Origin: Paulownia fortunei
Lineage: Eukaryota; Streptophyta; Magnoliopsida; Lamiales; Paulowniaceae
Direction of reading: 5' to 3'
Assembly (NCBI GenBank): GCA_019321725.1
Contig: CM033109.1
Span: forward strand, 10,571,993 to 10,635,992
Length of the DNA stretch: 64,000 nucleotides
Shown: positions 1-11,100 of the stretch, piece by piece
Layout: the number at the start of each line of letters is the position of its first letter
How positions within the stretch are numbered: the first letter of the stretch is position 1
Made by a program: the position numbers and the translations under genes
The notes under the pieces: generated by a model
Told to the model about the DNA's origin: nothing
The model's database searches: none
The model's input: the letters and a program-made list of their open reading frames with translations, nothing else

Positions 1-1085
1 AAAATTTATTATTATACCAGACGATGGAAGCAAGGAAGGTGGCGTACCAGACGTCGTCTACTCACAGTGGTGCAGTGGCTGTGGAAGAGGATAGATGTGG
101 CGGAGTAGGAGTTGTGGCTGCGGAGTGATGATGGCTATGGAGTGTCGGTGGCACCATAGGAAGGTGATGTACCAAGCCACTACTGCGCGGGCAATGGTAG
201 TGGCGGTGGCAGTGGAAGAGCATAAAGGCGGCGGAGCAGGGGTCAAGGAGTTGTGGCTATGGGAACGACAGTGGCAACCGACGAAAGTGTTGTACCAGGT
301 AGCTGCTGCGCGGGGTGGTGGCTGTGGCAATGGAAGATCATGGAGGCGGTGGCGCACGAGAGAGAAGAGAGAAAGATGAGGGTTTTCAATCAGGGAAGAA
401 AGAAAAAAGGAAAAAGATAAAATCCGAAATGTTAGCAATGAATCAAAGGCACGTCGTCCCTAACATGTATGTTAGCGATGAATCTTTCATAAGTCGTTGC
501 TAATATATTTGTTAAAAATAAAAATTAAATAACACTTAGTGACGACGTGCAAAACGTCATCGCTAACGTTGACACTTAGTTACGACAACTTCAAAAAGTC
601 ATCGCTAAGACAAGAAAAATTCAAAAAAATAAAAATTAAATCACTCTTAGCAACATTAATAGGAATGGCATCGCTAAGTTTCAAAAAACTTAGCGACAGA
701 ATGTAAAACTCTTCGCAAAATGCTACAAAAACTAAAAAAAATTATTTTTTTTTAACTTTAGCAATAAAACTTACTATCGTCATCGCTAAAATAGAAAAAC
801 AAATATAAATTTATATGTTTTTTAAAGTTAGCAACGATACTTTCACAAAATCGCCACTAACATACAATTTTAGCGATGATATCTAAAAAATTTCATCGCA
901 AACATTTGTGAAAAATAGAATAAATATAAATTTAAAGTTAGCGATGAAATGCTTCATGTTGTTGCTAACACGTTGATCATACTTAGTGATGGTTTTTGAC
1001 CAATTCATCGCTAATAGTTATCTTAGTGACAAAAATCAGTTGTCGTCACTATATTTCATCGCTATTTCATCTTTTTCCTATAGTG
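1..1085. mobile_element. CACTA (En/Spm-like) transposon, one terminal region
   Basis: The right end, read on the minus strand from 1085, begins CACTATAGGAAAAA, a typical CACTA-superfamily terminus (CACTA plus a GGAAAAA-like run). From about 430 to 1075 the DNA is packed with degenerate copies of a short motif of the form TTAGCGATGA or TTAGTGACGA in both orientations, as expected for the subterminal repeats that bind CACTA transposases. The element runs off the left edge, so the other end and any transposase gene are not seen. No coding region is credible here. It abuts a MULE transposase reading frame at 1086, which suggests insertion into an older element. Confidence 0.75.
35..370. repeat. 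GC-richer ~125-bp tandem repeat (about 2.5 copies) inside the CACTA element
   Basis: Units begin near 35, 161 and 284, each starting with a variant of AAGGTGNNGTACCA followed by tracts rich in GTGG, GGCGG and TGGAAGA. Spacing is about 126 and 123 bp. Composition is much more GC-rich than the surrounding AT-rich DNA. Open frames here are repeat shadows. Confidence 0.6.
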
Positions 1086-2102
1086 ACATACTTAATCTCA
1101 TAGGTCAGGTCACACTAAACTATGCCTATTAGTAACCAACGATCATGTTTTTGCACAAGTTGTGATGATCTGCCGATACTGAATTCATAAGATAAGTATG
1201 AGGACCTCATAATTTGGTGATTTTTCATAAATCGAGCTTCGCTTTTAATGATGTTCGAAGCCCCCAACTACACCACGTAGTTGATGTACTATGTTTGTAC
1301 TCTACTTTTGACAGTTTTGGTGTACTCTCAACCACCCGATACTCACATATCATAACCCATAGGGAGTAATCTTTGACTGAAGTTTGTAATTTTTTCTCAT
1401 CTTTGAATACCATACCCTTTTCAAGCTCTCTTTTACAGAAGTCATAAAATTTCCCCCTATTTGAAATATCAGTAGCGTCCACAAGTATTTTTGGGTATGT
1501 TTGTGAAGAACGGCATGTAGAATAAAAGACATATTCATTTGTCGTAGAGGGCATTGAGATATACACTGGCACTTAATGTTGGGACGAGGTACCTCATCAT
1601 GTTGCTCATACATCTCCTACAGGTGATCAACATTAACCCCATCATCATCATCATCATCATCAATTTTATCGGGTTCGGAATCAACATGTTCTTCAGCACC
1701 AAAACTATCGACAAATGGCTTAGGCAATTTATTAGTATATGCATTATACGACTTTGCATTAGTACCATCACATTCAACATTCCAATGTGAAACTTCAAAA
1801 TGCTCTTGATCGGAGCTTGAAGCACCTGTATTAAGGTCATTGATGCCAACATTTGTCATCCCTTGCATGATTATAGGCATGTCAAACACAGTATTATCTT
1901 TTAAAAATGATGCATATTGGTAATGCTCATTGATTGTCGGTATTTCAGGCACAATATTATGCACTCTTTGCTCTGTCTCAACATAAATATCTACAAATTG
2001 ATTATCCCTCCCCGGATCTAAGAAAAACTCCAAACCTTCATCATCGGCTATTGATCTTAGTTGTGACATATTGTTCCAACAGTACTTATCAAATAATTTC
2101 AT
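1086..2102 (-). pseudogene. MULE (MuDR-like) transposase N-terminal fragment, broken
   Basis: Reading down the minus strand there is an acidic N-terminal region (to about 1617, with a run of seven Asp encoded by an ATC/GAT repeat at 1641-1662), then the MuDR-type N-terminal domain: ELEKGMVFKDEKKLQTSVKDY, REYRVVEST-like and CSWGLRTSLKAK segments (1225-1470), then KITKL.GPHTYLMNSVS.DHHNL (about 1120-1224). This order matches plant Mutator-like transposases, which normally continue into a DDE domain. A stop follows residue VDHL near 1617, a frameshift is needed near 1570, and TGA codons replace expected residues near 1222 and 1200. The frame stops matching at the CACTA end (1085), so the catalytic part is absent from the window. 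Confidence 0.7.
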
Positions 2103-2329
2103 TAAGAATTGATTATCGTCAATACCCGTTATTTAATACACTTTCAATAGTAATTCGAAAATTTTTGTCCTACAAGATATTCTCCTAACTCCAATTGTAG
2201 AATGATCATATGTCACTGAATAAGCATCTTGTATAATTTAACCTCCAAAGTGGACTAGAATAACGATTTTATTGAGTATTATTATTTAATTATTATATTA
2301 ATATTTAGAGTTATTAGTAAATTATATTA

Positions 2330-3330
2330 GTAAATATTTCATAAATAAATTAATTATTTATTGAGTATTATTATTTTATTGAATAATAATTAATTATTAT
2401 ATAATTATATTTTAACTATTATATATATAAAAATATTATATTATAATAATTATTGTTGTTAACATATAATGCTTTCAACATTAGTAAAGTGTTAACATAA
2501 ATATATATAAGTAATGTTATTATTAAAATTATAAATATAAAATTAATAGTTAATTAATTATTAATAGTTAAATAATTTCTTAAAAAAATAGTATATAAAA
2601 AATAGTAAATTAATAATAAACTACATAAATGAATTTGTTAACTCGTTAGAGATAATTAATTATTTATTAAGTATTATTATTTAATATGTTATTATATAAA
2701 TTGAATAATAATTAATTATTATATAATTAATAATTATTATAGAATTATATTTTAACTATTATATATAAAAATATTATATTATAATAATTATTGTTGTTAA
2801 CATATAATACTTTCAACATTAGTAAAGTGTTAACATAAATATATATAAGTAATGTTATTATTAAAATTATAAATATAAAATTAATAGTTAATTATTATTA
2901 ATAGTTAATAATTTCTTTAAAAATAGTATATAAAAAATAGTAAATTAATAATAAACTACATAAATGAATTGGTTAACTCATTAGAGATAATTAATTATTT
3001 ATTAAGTATTATTATTTAATATGTTATTATTATAAATTGAATTATAATTAATTAATATACAATTAATAATTATTATATAATTATATTTAATTATTATATA
3101 TAAAAATATTATATTATAATAATTATTATTATTAACATGTAATGCTTTCAACATTAGTAAAGTGTTAACATGAATATATATAAGTAATGTTATTATTAAA
3201 ATTATAAATATTAAATTAATAGTTAATTAATTATTAATAGTTAAATAATTTCTTAACAAATTATTAATATATATAAAAAATAGTAAATTAATAATAAACT
3301 ACATAAATGAATTTGTTAACTAGTTAGAGG
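2330..3330. repeat. Three tandem copies of a ~338-bp AT-rich unit
   Basis: A recognisable core, GCTTTCAACATTAGTAAAGT flanked by GTTAACAT and TATATATAAGTAATGTT, recurs near 2470, 2810 and 3145. Spacing is about 340 and 335 bp, and the surrounding sequence is colinear. Copies differ by point changes and small indels. No coding potential is visible. It may be a short satellite-like array or the interior of an unrecognised non-autonomous element. Confidence 0.75.
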
Positions 3331-4400
3331 TAATTAATTAATTATTATTATTAATATAAATTTATTAATTAATTTTTTGTTATTAACATTTTAATTTTAT
3401 ATAAGTAATTATTTAAGTAATTATTTGTTAATATATATTTTTATTATATAGTAAAAATTAGTAATATTATAAACCACATAAATATATTGAAATTTAAGTT
3501 CTGAATAACCCAATTCTTCTTTGTTGCAGGGAACCATATTCTAGTGAAAGGATTAATATAGTCATGGGGAAGATTGCCTAAATACTTCAACAATTTTTAC
3601 AAGTTGTAATATTTACTTAGATTTCTATATATTTTAACATCTAAATGAAGAATCGATAGTTGTGACTAGAATACAAGTAGATATTCAAATCAGATAATAT
3701 ATGATATTAAACTTGAAATTTTCAAGTCAAATGACAAATATAAAATATAAAAAAATACGCACGTAAAGGTTGGCTTCTCCACATATACAACATGCTCTTA
3801 AATATGAAATTTCATATGTCATTGAGAAATTTAAATTTAACATTGCATAATAATTTATTTTTTTCAATATAAAAATATATCTAGTTCACAATTATTACAA
3901 TAAAATACACATATTGTAAGTAAAATATTAATGGTGCCTTTGAGTTAGTGTCACATTCAAAATATGATCTTCGTCGTACTTTAATCCCTCGCACAAATGA
4001 TATTTACCTAAACGAAAATACAAAAATATGAATTATTCTATTTATCTTTGTCAAATAAAAATGATAAAAACAAAAAAACTTATGGATTCAAAGAATGCAA
4101 ATAAAATGGAAGAGAATTGTAGAACAAGAACACTGGGGAAATTTTGAAAGAGGGAATGCCAAACAAATTTTCTTCAAAGATAGAGAATGCCGAAGAAAGG
4201 GAGAAAAAGGAGCATGTGTGAGAAGGGGGAAGAGGAGAGCCTGTGTGAGAAGGAGAAGAGAGGAGAGAGTGACAGATGGGAAGAGGAGTAGCCGAATATG
4301 AGAGAGGAAGTGGGGAAATGGGAGTCTGCCCCTCTCCCTCCTCGGTCAGAATGGTCATTTGACTATTCTGACCTAAATTCATTTTTTTAAAAAAAAAATT
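3331..4400. other. AT-rich intergenic stretch, nothing recognised
   Basis: Mostly A/T with no credible reading frame. A purine-rich, GGAGAAGAGAGG-like segment lies at about 4180-4320. Short frames on both strands here look like low-complexity artefacts. Confidence 0.5.
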
Positions 4401-4423
4401 AAGCACAACCTAGGGTTGTGCTT
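4401..4423. repeat. Perfect 10-bp inverted repeat with 3-bp spacer
   Basis: The arms AAGCACAACC and GGTTGTGCTT are exact reverse complements separated by TAG. No function can be assigned. The right half is also part of the local tandem duplication at 4407-4553. Confidence 0.7.
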
Positions 4424-4553
4424 TTTGCGCCTCTGTCAGCTAAGGAATTAATTCCTTCACTAACAAAGAGACAATGGAAAGAAAGTGTAACCTAGAGTTG
4501 CACTTTCTATGCACAATCAGTGAAGAATTTGACTCTTTGCTAACAAAGAGAAT
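4407..4553. repeat. Diverged ~82-bp tandem duplication
   Basis: Two copies start at about 4407 and 4489 with AACCTAG(G/A)GTTG and both end with CTAACAAAGAGA. The middle parts are roughly alignable. It is non-coding. Confidence 0.55.
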
Positions 4554-4599
4554 GCGTGGTCTGCGCTGATTCAAATTTTTAAATTTGAATCAAATGTGC

Positions 4600-6046
4600 A
4601 AAATTAACTTGCTTTTAAAAAATAAAAATTAAAACTTGATAACCACAAAGAGAGATTACACTTTTATTAGAAAGTGAATCTCTAATTGCGCCTAAAATAT
4701 TTTCAATCCTTTAATGTATGGCAAATGATTAATAAAAAATTAAAAATATTATATTCTATTAAATTAGTCCCTATTGATATGGCCTAAGTAAAACAAAATG
4801 TATCAAAGAAAATACAATAAAAATATAGTAAATATTTTTCTTGTCCTCTCTACTCTTTTTCTTAAACTTTCATATTAAAAATTAATTTTCTAATCTCATC
4901 TCCTTAATTAAAAAATTATAGCTATCATCTAGATCTGTTTAATTTTTAATTTTTTATTTGAGTATAAGCATTTAATTTTTTAAATATCTTTGTTTTTATT
5001 TCAATCTTAATTTTATATTGTCATAATTATTGAATTTATTTAATAGAAACAATGTATCATAAAAAAATTATTAAATTAATTATTGAATCTAAATTAAGAT
5101 TTAAAAGGTTAAAGAATATATCCATCATTACAAAAAAAATTATATAAAGATTAATGGAAAAACTTATGTACCAAAAGAAATGAGTATGAATAACAGAAAA
5201 ATCTTATACCAATTACTTTTTATTTAACATCAAAACTCCTAGAATTATTTTTTTTATTTTTAATTTAATTTATACTATAAATTCATCTTTTTTCTCTAGA
5301 ATTATAATAAAAATTTATCACTTGTAGAGAAAATATCATAAATTTAATACACATTCGTGCATAAAATTCAACTATACATAATTTTCTTATATGATTTCTC
5401 TATATATGCTTATGATATATGGTTGAAAAGCTTTTGTAATCTAGTTTAATATGATATTTTATTTATTTAAAAATTTAAAATATTCAAAGAGTTATGATAA
5501 AAAAAATTGACTTCTAGTTTTTGAAAAAAAAAAATAGAATACAAAAGGACACATGAAATTGTGTTCAAATTCTATTATTAAAAAAATTAAAATTTAATTA
5601 TACCCTTCTTTTTACTATTTAATACTTATTTATTAAGATTATATTAGGTATTTCAAAAAACCTTTTCAATCATTCACACTAGATAGTATAGATATAGATA
5701 GTATAGATTCTCTTATAATTTTTAATTCCTTTCATAATAATGAAATATGCAACAGTAAAACGGTACGTAGTCATACATTGTGACACTCTTGCATTTTTTT
5801 TTATTTCACAATTTTATTTGTTCTCAATAATTTTAGAGAATTATAACGTGACTAATTTCTAAATGATTCTTTTAGGTGTCTAGGAATATTTACCCTTTTA
5901 ATAATTATTTGGATAGGCTAATTTGAAATGTGAGTAGGCTAATTTGGTTATGATAGATTGATTTCAAAAAGTTTGATCCAGTGTTGAGGACATAAAACTC
6001 CATAATTAGTAAACATTTTGGATTTGAATTCCAGTAAGATCAGTGA
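4600..6046. other. AT-rich intergenic stretch, nothing recognised
   Basis: No coding, RNA or transposon-terminal signals could be supported. A small direct repeat, GATAGTATAGAT, recurs at about 5682-5710. Confidence 0.5.
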
Positions 6047-7100
6047 GGCTGTGTTTACTTTGGTTGCTTAGGTGGGATACAACCCCACATCCTAGCTAAT
6101 CGCATATTTACCCTGTAGGTTGAGGGCCCAGTAGTAATTTCACTCCTACACTAAAAAACAAAATTTTGGGATGACACATCCCAAATGTGAGGTGTGATGA
6201 TTCACCAATCCTTCACGGACGACATTTATTAAGTCAAGGTAAAATGTCCAAAACATCCCTCAACTTTGCCGCAAAATTACCATGCTACCCTACTATTCCC
6301 TTTCACCTTTTTAATTGGGGGTCTAAACAAACCTTACCTCCCCAAATTCTGCCTACTCCTCTCTAAACCTAGCCCTTCAAAAAGATCGCCATGGATTTTT
6401 TCTTTTTTCTTTTCTATGTTTAATCTGATTATTTGAGTTTACTTTCACCAAACTAGGCATGAACAAGGTATGCTTCTCTTGTTTGAAAACCCACTCATCC
6501 GGACTTGAAGACCTTGAAATCACACTATCCCATTTCTGCTAATTGACTTTCGGTGTAGTTTGGTGATTTTCATTTTCTTTCCCCTCAATTCGATAGTTCT
6601 CGACATTAAGGCGTTGAACTCGGATATCATCCCAAGCTTTTGCAAATTAGCGATCAAGATACGACATTCCATGATACTACAAACCCAAGTACTAATAGTC
6701 TGTGAAATTGTTCGTAATTACGAATGGGAACCTTGAGGCTGCCTGTTGTGGCCGAAATCATGAAATTGGAGGTGAAGTTCATTGCAGATTTAGGGAGGGG
6801 AAGAATGAATTAAGACACAAGGCATTTTTGGTAGTAGGTTATGGGGAGAGAGAATAACGGATACAATGTAGTATGGAAAAACTAGCCAGTGTGGTTGTAT
6901 TTGACCAAGGGCATTTTGGTCATACGATCATCATCCTACATAATATACCAATATAGTAAAATAATTGTTAAAAATAAGTAGCACAATATTAAGCTTTTAG
7001 TCTAACAAAGTAAAAGTAAAAGTGAAATTTAACACACTCCTCACATAATCAAAAATTTCATCAATCATTATCCATCCAATGTTGAAAAGTAAACACAAAG
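6047..7100. mobile_element. Possible non-autonomous TIR element (~1.05 kb)
   Basis: The left edge reads CTGTGTTTACTTTGGTTG (about 6049) and the reverse complement of the right edge reads CTTTGTGTTTACTTTTCAAC (about 7100), giving imperfect terminal inverted repeats centred on TGTGTTTACTTT. The interior is less AT-rich than its flanks and holds no convincing protein. I could not define a target-site duplication, so the boundaries and superfamily (hAT or PIF/Harbinger-like) are uncertain. Confidence 0.4.
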
Positions 7101-8110
7101 AGTATTAATCTGCTTTAATAATAATAATATTTTTTATTTTTTTTAAGATTGTTAATAAATTGAGCTTGCTTAGACATGTACTTGTGTTTATTAAATTTGT
7201 ACTCAATTTGATATTATATGATTTTTTTTCATAAGTCTTGAATTTGTTTAGCATCTTTTTTTTTAATTTTTTTGGCTCAAAGATTGATTTGAAAATAAAT
7301 ACAAGTTTCAAGCTGAGCTTGAGCTTACCCAAAATTAATTTTTAATTTTATTATTATGATTAATGGAAAATAAATCTAAATTACCAAATAAAAAAAACTA
7401 TCAATATAAGTACACTTTAAAATAATTTAAATTAAATATTATCCATACCAAAATAACAAATCCTTAAATTTATTCAACAAGTTAGAACGCCAATTATCTC
7501 TATAATAAACAAAATAAAATCCAATGCATTGCCAACTTGTAATTATTCCAATTTCTTTTCTAGATTCACTTTAGACTTTTTTTATTTAAGTTTTTATATT
7601 GTCCTTGAATTTTTGAAATTCTTGTGTTTACGATTAAATATGAGTATAATTTAGCACATTAATTTTTAAAATCTATTTTTTTATGTTTCATATATTCAAA
7701 ATATATAGGATATTAAATTTAAGTCATAACCTTTGACTTCGAGCGTCATTTTATTTATGGTTAATTCAAGGCAAGTCGAGCTTGTGAGCTTATTTACATT
7801 TTAATCTTTTTTTTTAATTCAAAATTTTGACGATACTTATTTAATTTTAAACATTTTGATGAAATTAATAGTTTTTTTAAAAAATTATTAAAAAAAAAAA
7901 ACTTTTACCAACGTGTAAGTTGTTTCAATTCCACCCAAATTTTTTTTCCAATTTATCGTCTATATTGCCACTAAGTGCTATATACTCTGTGCAGCAGCGT
8001 GTTTACCTCGGTTTGACCTTAAACATTATTCTGATACCATCATTTCTCGAGAAGCCCTGAAACAACCCTCCAGCACAGTTCCCTCTCCTCTCCGGTCCTC
8101 TTCAAAGAAA
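7101..8110. other. Upstream/promoter region of the GCD1-type gene
   Basis: AT-rich up to about 7960, then sequence that is more balanced and pyrimidine-rich (8060-8105), consistent with a 5' leader before the ATG at 8111. The apparent minus-strand frame near 7105-7332 is Lys/Leu/Ile-rich low complexity and is not taken as a gene. Confidence 0.5.
7979..7986 (+). promoter_or_regulatory. TATA-like sequence upstream of the GCD1-type gene
   Basis: CTATATAC lies about 130 bp upstream of the start codon, a plausible place for a plant TATA box with a 5' leader of about 100 bp. This is position plus motif only. AT-rich DNA gives many chance matches. Confidence 0.3.
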
Positions 8111-11100
8111 ATGCGAGCCCTTCTTCGCACATTAACGCAGCTCTCCATCAACGCCAACACTAAAACCGCACAGTTTCACAACCTCAGTCCTTTCCTCGCT
8201 TTCCAAAAACCCTTTTCTACTCAAAATGAAAGCGGCAACAAGGAGCCGGATTGGGCGGCCCATTTTGGTGGAACCGGGTCTTCAGGCGCCGACTCATTGG
8301 GCTGGGATGTGGGTGCTTCGTCTTGGTCCACTGGGCTGACGACGGAGCACTTCGACGGTGAAGTAATTGGGCAGCAGGTGACTTCGGATCCGGGCCAAAG
8401 TCAGCCCGGTGCGGGCGGTTCGGGTCAGTCCCGGAGGGGTAAGTGGTATTCAGACGCAAAGTGGACTGACCTGGAGATGGCGAAAGTGAGGGAATTGGAG
8501 GCTGCGAACCGTAAGGGTAAGGCGTTTGTAGATGGCTGGGATGATAGAATGAATGAAATGACCGTGTTGATGAAACAGGTAAAAATTAGTGTTTTCTTGT
8601 GTTTTTCTTAATTGTTTTCGTTAGCTGTATCTCTTTGATTCTTCGGTGTTTTCACAGTAATTTGACGGTTGGATAACCAAACCAGAATTTAACTGTCTTA
8701 TTATATGGGCATTTCCGTCTGTGTGTGATTGTGTGTTTTGGTTAGTTTATGAAGTAAAATTTGAACAAGATGAGTGTGTTAAGATTTTGTAGTGATTCTG
8801 ATCTCAGTTTCTTCGCCATATATACAGAAAAGATTGGCAAAATAGTGTGTTTATGGTCTTTTTTATGTGCACGTTCTGTACTTCCAGCATCTGACTTAAA
8901 AAATGACTGCGCAAAAAAAGAACAAAAAGATTTTGTATTTCCTTATTTACTTTATTTTTATTATCAGGATGTGACTGTGTGTGCTTTTGTATATCTTCAT
9001 AGTGATTAAAGTTTTTGGAAGAAACCCAATATTTGGTATCAAGAAGAAAAGCTATTAATTGTCGCATGGTCTCTTTTATATTTTTAGCCATGCTCTTGCC
9101 AATCTGCTCAGTTTTTTCAGTTTTATGCTTCTTAATAGTTGATTGAATGAAGAAGTTCTGTGCAGTATATGTATGATGTTATTCACATAGCAGGGCATTA
9201 CACACATCCGAATGTATATCTGTTCCATTTTTCCTTTTGCTTCAGTTTTGGTTCTGATTTATATTTGGAAAGGGAGATTCAGGTTCTGAAAAAAAAAAAT
9301 CTCGTTGATGTAATATTCTTGAAAAATTGTGAATGAAGGTGAGGGAGCCTGGTGCCAGGGGGTCGTACTTGAAGGATTCAGAGAAGGCAGAGATGTATAA
9401 AAAGCACAAGGAGAATCCAGAGGTGTACACTGTGGAAAGGTTGGCAAAGGAATACAGGGTCATGAGGCAGCGGGTGCACGCAATTTTGTGGCTGAAGGAG
9501 CTTGAAGAGGAGGAGGAGAAGAAGCTCGGGCACCCATTGGATGACTCCATCGAGCTGTTGCTTGATACTTGTCCTGAGTAAGCAGATTTGATTAAGCGGA
9601 TTTAATGCATTTAGTAAGAGGATTTGATGCATTGATTTTGTGCTTTGATATTGTACTTGCCAATGTGGTGTGCAATTATGCATTTATTGCGGTGTATTTT
9701 TTTTATAACATCATGACAATGTAGGCATAGTTTTATGAATTGGTTTCATTAGTATCTTGATTGTATATACATGATATGCAAGTGGGTAGCAGTTCTAGTT
9801 GTATTGCAATAATGGTCTTTCATGTACAGGTGTGTCTCTATGTGTGCGTGTCTTTGATTTATACTCTATTAGATACTGTTATAAACTGTGCTCTTGAACA
9901 TAGAGATAATATAATGATAAGGAAGTGGAATTTGTTCTGACTTGTGTGTAAATGAATGATAAAGTGATTGCATTTAATTATTGCTCAATTTCTAGTTATA
10001 AATGCCCATACACAAATAAGAAGTTTGCCTGAAATTGAGGTATCTTTTTAACATAATTGACTGGAATAAGCATTCAGAATTTTATTGCAATCAAATGATT
10101 TGCAGCTGCCAATATTTCTTGTGGTAACAAAGTGGTATTATGTGTTCTATAGGAAGGTGTGTCTCAGTTTCTATATTGTGTGCCACTGAAGTTTTCTATT
10201 GTGCTTGCTTTGAAGTTTCATTGATACGGGATTGGGATTTCCATGGTTTTGTTTTGTGTGAAATATGTTCTGTTTCATTTTGAATTTGTGAATATTAAAT
10301 ATCAATTATTGGTGCATATTGATATAAAATTGCTCTACACATACGATGAGAGTCTTTGTACCGGATTTGACATTTTTTTTTGGAAACAGCCGTTGCAGGT
10401 TAAATTATAAGTTTGTGTTTAATGACTACGAGATATTGATTGGGTGCACCTGTTAATTTTGGAATATCTTATTCTAGTTACTTTTCTTTCTACCTTATTT
10501 TGTTCTCATTGATTTTCTTGTCGTGGAAATCACAGTTTGGTTGAAGGAGTATCATCTTTTTGTTCTGTGGTGCTTTTAAGGTGAAAAGTGCAGTTTTTGT
10601 TGCTTGACTGAGGTCCTGTTTGTTTCAGCTTATTATTAGCTCGAAATTCTCAGGGAATTTAATGAAGCCATATTATTGTCAAACTGGAGTACTGAGATGC
10701 TATATCTTGTGTTTATGATGATGTGGAAAAAACTAATGGTTTAGGGCATTACCAGTTATCACAAACTAAGAGCAATTGTAAACTAGGTGCTGTGGCACAC
10801 TTGACTTTTTTTTTTTTGGTCTGGAAAGGTCTGGCCAGTTAGTTTACCTGATTGTGCTTCAAGACTGCATAGCTGTTTTTGGTCTATAATGCACTCACAT
10901 GGGATGAATATGTATAGGCATGAGTTTGGTATAAGTATTTGCTTATTTTCTTTGAAACCACAAGGCAAATTTCAATTCAGATTATACCTTGTAAATAAGA
11001 AGAATTTAGAATAGGGCAAAAGATTTGTTTAGTCCTCAAACTCTTGAAATTATACTATGTGAGGCCCTACACACTTAAGTATACCATTTTACTCCCTTTA

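Noticed and set aside
1554..1852. Open frames with Ile or Met runs opposite the MULE fragment
   Set aside because: They are other-frame readings of the ATC/GAT repeat that encodes the Asp run of the MULE protein.
8761..9091. Frames of 82 and 95 residues in intron 1 of the GCD1-type gene
   Set aside because: The intron borders are well supported by phase and family sequence, and these frames have no domain or conserved feature.
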